A stretch of DNA of 7,839 nucleotides, from contig JABHDX010000070.1 of assembly GCA_018672815.1 (NCBI GenBank), forward strand, positions 1-7,839, given 5' to 3'. A model generated the notes under the pieces. That model saw only the letters and a program-made list of their open reading frames with translations. It did no database searches and was not told where the DNA came from. A program made the translations under genes and the position numbers. The first letter of the stretch is position 1. Each line of letters begins with the position of its first letter. This stretch comes from Gammaproteobacteria bacterium (GTDB lineage: Bacteria; Pseudomonadota; Gammaproteobacteria; UBA11654). Shown piece after piece: positions 6,422-7,839 of the stretch.

Positions 6422-7839
6422 GTCGTCTATTTTTCCAAGGCTTAGCTTCTTCTAGGTCTAAAGCGAGTTGTAATAGTTCTTTTTCTTTTCCTATGCCTGC
6501 CTGAAAATGTGACCCAATTGGTAATCCTATTGAAGACCAATGCAACGGCAAGGATATAGCTGGTTCACCTGTCACATTTGCTAGGGGAGTAATACTGATA
6601 ATATCAATGCATCTTTGTAATAAATCATCATAAGCTACACTGGGAGCAAGAAATCCTAATTTCGGCACTGTTGTTTGCATTACAGGCGTTAGAAGCATGT
6701 CATATTCTTCAAAAAAACCTTTCGTTTTTATCGTATCGTTTTTTAGAAGATTAACGGCTTTCTTTACTTGATTTTCGGGTCTGGAATCAAACCATTTCCC
6801 AAGTCCTAGTGTCCATGGCTCTAGTAATTTTTCATTAATAATTTTTTCCATTCCATATGTTTGCTCTGCGAAAGTAATAATTTCTTTAGCGCCATAAGCC
6901 CACATAGTAAGAAAAGAATCTATAAAATTAATACCATTAATAAACGGCTTAACTATTTCTATATTATGTCCTAGGTTTTCGCATAACTTAGCAGTATCTT
7001 CGGTTGCATTTTTAACTTCAGGATCCGATTCTATTCCAAGCATACTTTGTGTCATCATTGCTATTTTAAGTACTTTTTTTGATCGAGTTAAGCTTGTTGG
7101 AAATATGGGTAAATGTTTGGGTAATTTTTTTCTTTGCATAGCATGTAGAGCAGTAATGGAATCTCTAATAGTTTTTGTATGAACAAATCGAACGCTCAAA
7201 TCAATAGGTCTATTCGGTTGTGACGAATCAATTGTCCTATAGAGGCTTGGCTTTAATCCGACCAGACCACAGCAAGAAGCAGGTATTCTTATAGATCCAC
7301 CACCATCACTGGCAGAAGCAATAGCTGTCATCCCAGAAGCAACAGCTGCTGCTGATCCACCACTGGAGCCACCTGTTGAATAATCTTGGTTCCATGGATT
7401 TTTAGCTATACCTAAATGAAATGACTCTGTGCTTGGTAGCAGACCAAATTCAGGTGTATTTGTTTTTCCCAAAGAAATTAAACCTGCATCTAAAGCAGCT
7501 TGTACATTGGAAGAATTATTTTGAGCTACTCTTTTAGCAAATAATTTTGAACCAGAAGAAGTTATTAATCCCTGTTGGTTTAGTAAATCTTTGATTAAAT
7601 AGGGCACACCAGCGAAGGGGCCTTTCGAATTTTGATTTTTAGCTATTAACCTTGCTTGCTCAAATGAGGTTTCAACTACAGCATTTAATGATGGGTTTAG
7701 TCTTAAAATTCGATCAATAGATGCGTCGACCAACTCTAATGCCGTTATTTCTTTTTTCTTGATTAATGCAGCCTGTGCAGTGGCATCTATATTATTGAAT
7801 GGATCGATATCACTAAATGCTTTTTTGATTGGAAAGGAA
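6414..7839 (-). CDS. Amidase-signature family hydrolase, 5' end beyond the right edge
   Basis: A Ser-cisSer-Lys amidohydrolase; 474 residues are visible and the frame stays open to the window edge. Numbering from the first visible codon: Lys83 in [10 protein letters not shown], cis-Ser158 in the Gly/Ser-rich [14 protein letters not shown], and nucleophile Ser182 in [13 protein letters not shown], with the expected 24-residue spacing between the two serines. The upstream part [20 protein letters not shown] (12-31) is the normal amidase N-terminal helix, so the TTG at 7733, a formal start in this frame, is internal; no in-frame ATG lies between it and the edge. The family cleaves amide bonds in many small molecules; [16 protein letters not shown] and the overall layout resemble the aryl-amidase / 6-aminohexanoate-cyclic-dimer-hydrolase branch rather than GatA, and no other gat gene is near. 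The substrate is unknown. It converges on the GST gene and is not part of that operon. Confidence 0.92.
   Translation of the reverse strand, partial: SFPIKKAFSDIDPFNNIDATAQAALIKKKEITALELVDASIDRILRLNPSLNAVVETSFEQARLIAKNQNSKGPFAGVPYLIKDLLNQQGLITSSGSKLFAKRVAQNNSSNVQAALDAGLISLGKTNTPEFGLLPSTESFHLGIAKNPWNQDYSTGGSSGGSAAAVASGMTAIASASDGGGSIRIPASCCGLVGLKPSLYRTIDSSQPNRPIDLSVRFVHTKTIRDSITALHAMQRKKLPKHLPIFPTSLTRSKKVLKIAMMTQSMLGIESDPEVKNATEDTAKLCENLGHNIEIVKPFINGINFIDSFLTMWAYGAKEIITFAEQTYGMEKIINEKLLEPWTLGLGKWFDSRPENQVKKAVNLLKNDTIKTKGFFEEYDMLLTPVMQTTVPKLGFLAPSVAYDDLLQRCIDIISITPLANVTGEPAISLPLHWSSIGLPIGSHFQAGIGKEKELLQLALDLEEAKPWKNRRPI

Noticed and set aside
7731..7733. TTG as the amidase start
   Set aside because: The frame continues upstream to the window edge with a normal amidase N-terminal sequence, so this TTG encodes an internal leucine.

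Overview
The window is a 7.8 kb stretch of AT-rich (roughly 35-38% GC by eye), densely packed bacterial chromosome. The azurin-type blue copper protein, the NADP-type isocitrate dehydrogenase, the putidaredoxin-type ferredoxin, the short intergenic gaps and the base composition together suggest a streamlined marine gammaproteobacterium (SAR86-like). That placement is inference; no rRNA or other phylogenetic marker is present. I see no mobile element, tRNA, rRNA or CRISPR array, and no gene-free stretch longer than about 125 bases.

Layout: (1) bases 1-2390, minus strand: the 5' end of an azurin gene cut by the window edge, then icd (isocitrate dehydrogenase), then an alpha/beta-hydrolase-fold protein that appears to lack the nucleophilic serine. 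(2) bases 2391-2515: a divergent intergenic region with a good sigma70-like promoter facing right, whose -10 lies in a perfect 10-bp palindrome that also gives a -10 on the other strand. (3) bases 2516-5394, plus strand: a tight operon of a protein resembling red chlorophyll catabolite reductase (RCCR; related to the ferredoxin-dependent bilin reductases), an OmpR-type response regulator 9 nt downstream, and a membrane sensor histidine kinase overlapping the regulator by 4 nt. (4) bases 5483-6421, plus strand: a [2Fe-2S] ferredoxin and a glutathione S-transferase 12 nt apart. (5) bases 6414-7839, minus strand: an amidase-signature enzyme converging on the GST gene with an 8-nt overlap and running off the right edge.

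The part most worth attention is the RCCR-like gene. This family is best known from plant chlorophyll breakdown, where it reduces an open-chain tetrapyrrole with electrons from ferredoxin. Here it is apparently co-transcribed with a two-component system, and a [2Fe-2S] ferredoxin gene follows on the same strand. A working model is an envelope-sensing, regulated system for reducing a linear tetrapyrrole (a chlorophyll or haem breakdown product). The family call rests on recognisable motifs in the translated sequence; substrate, electron donor and the roles of the flanking hydrolase, GST and amidase are inference.
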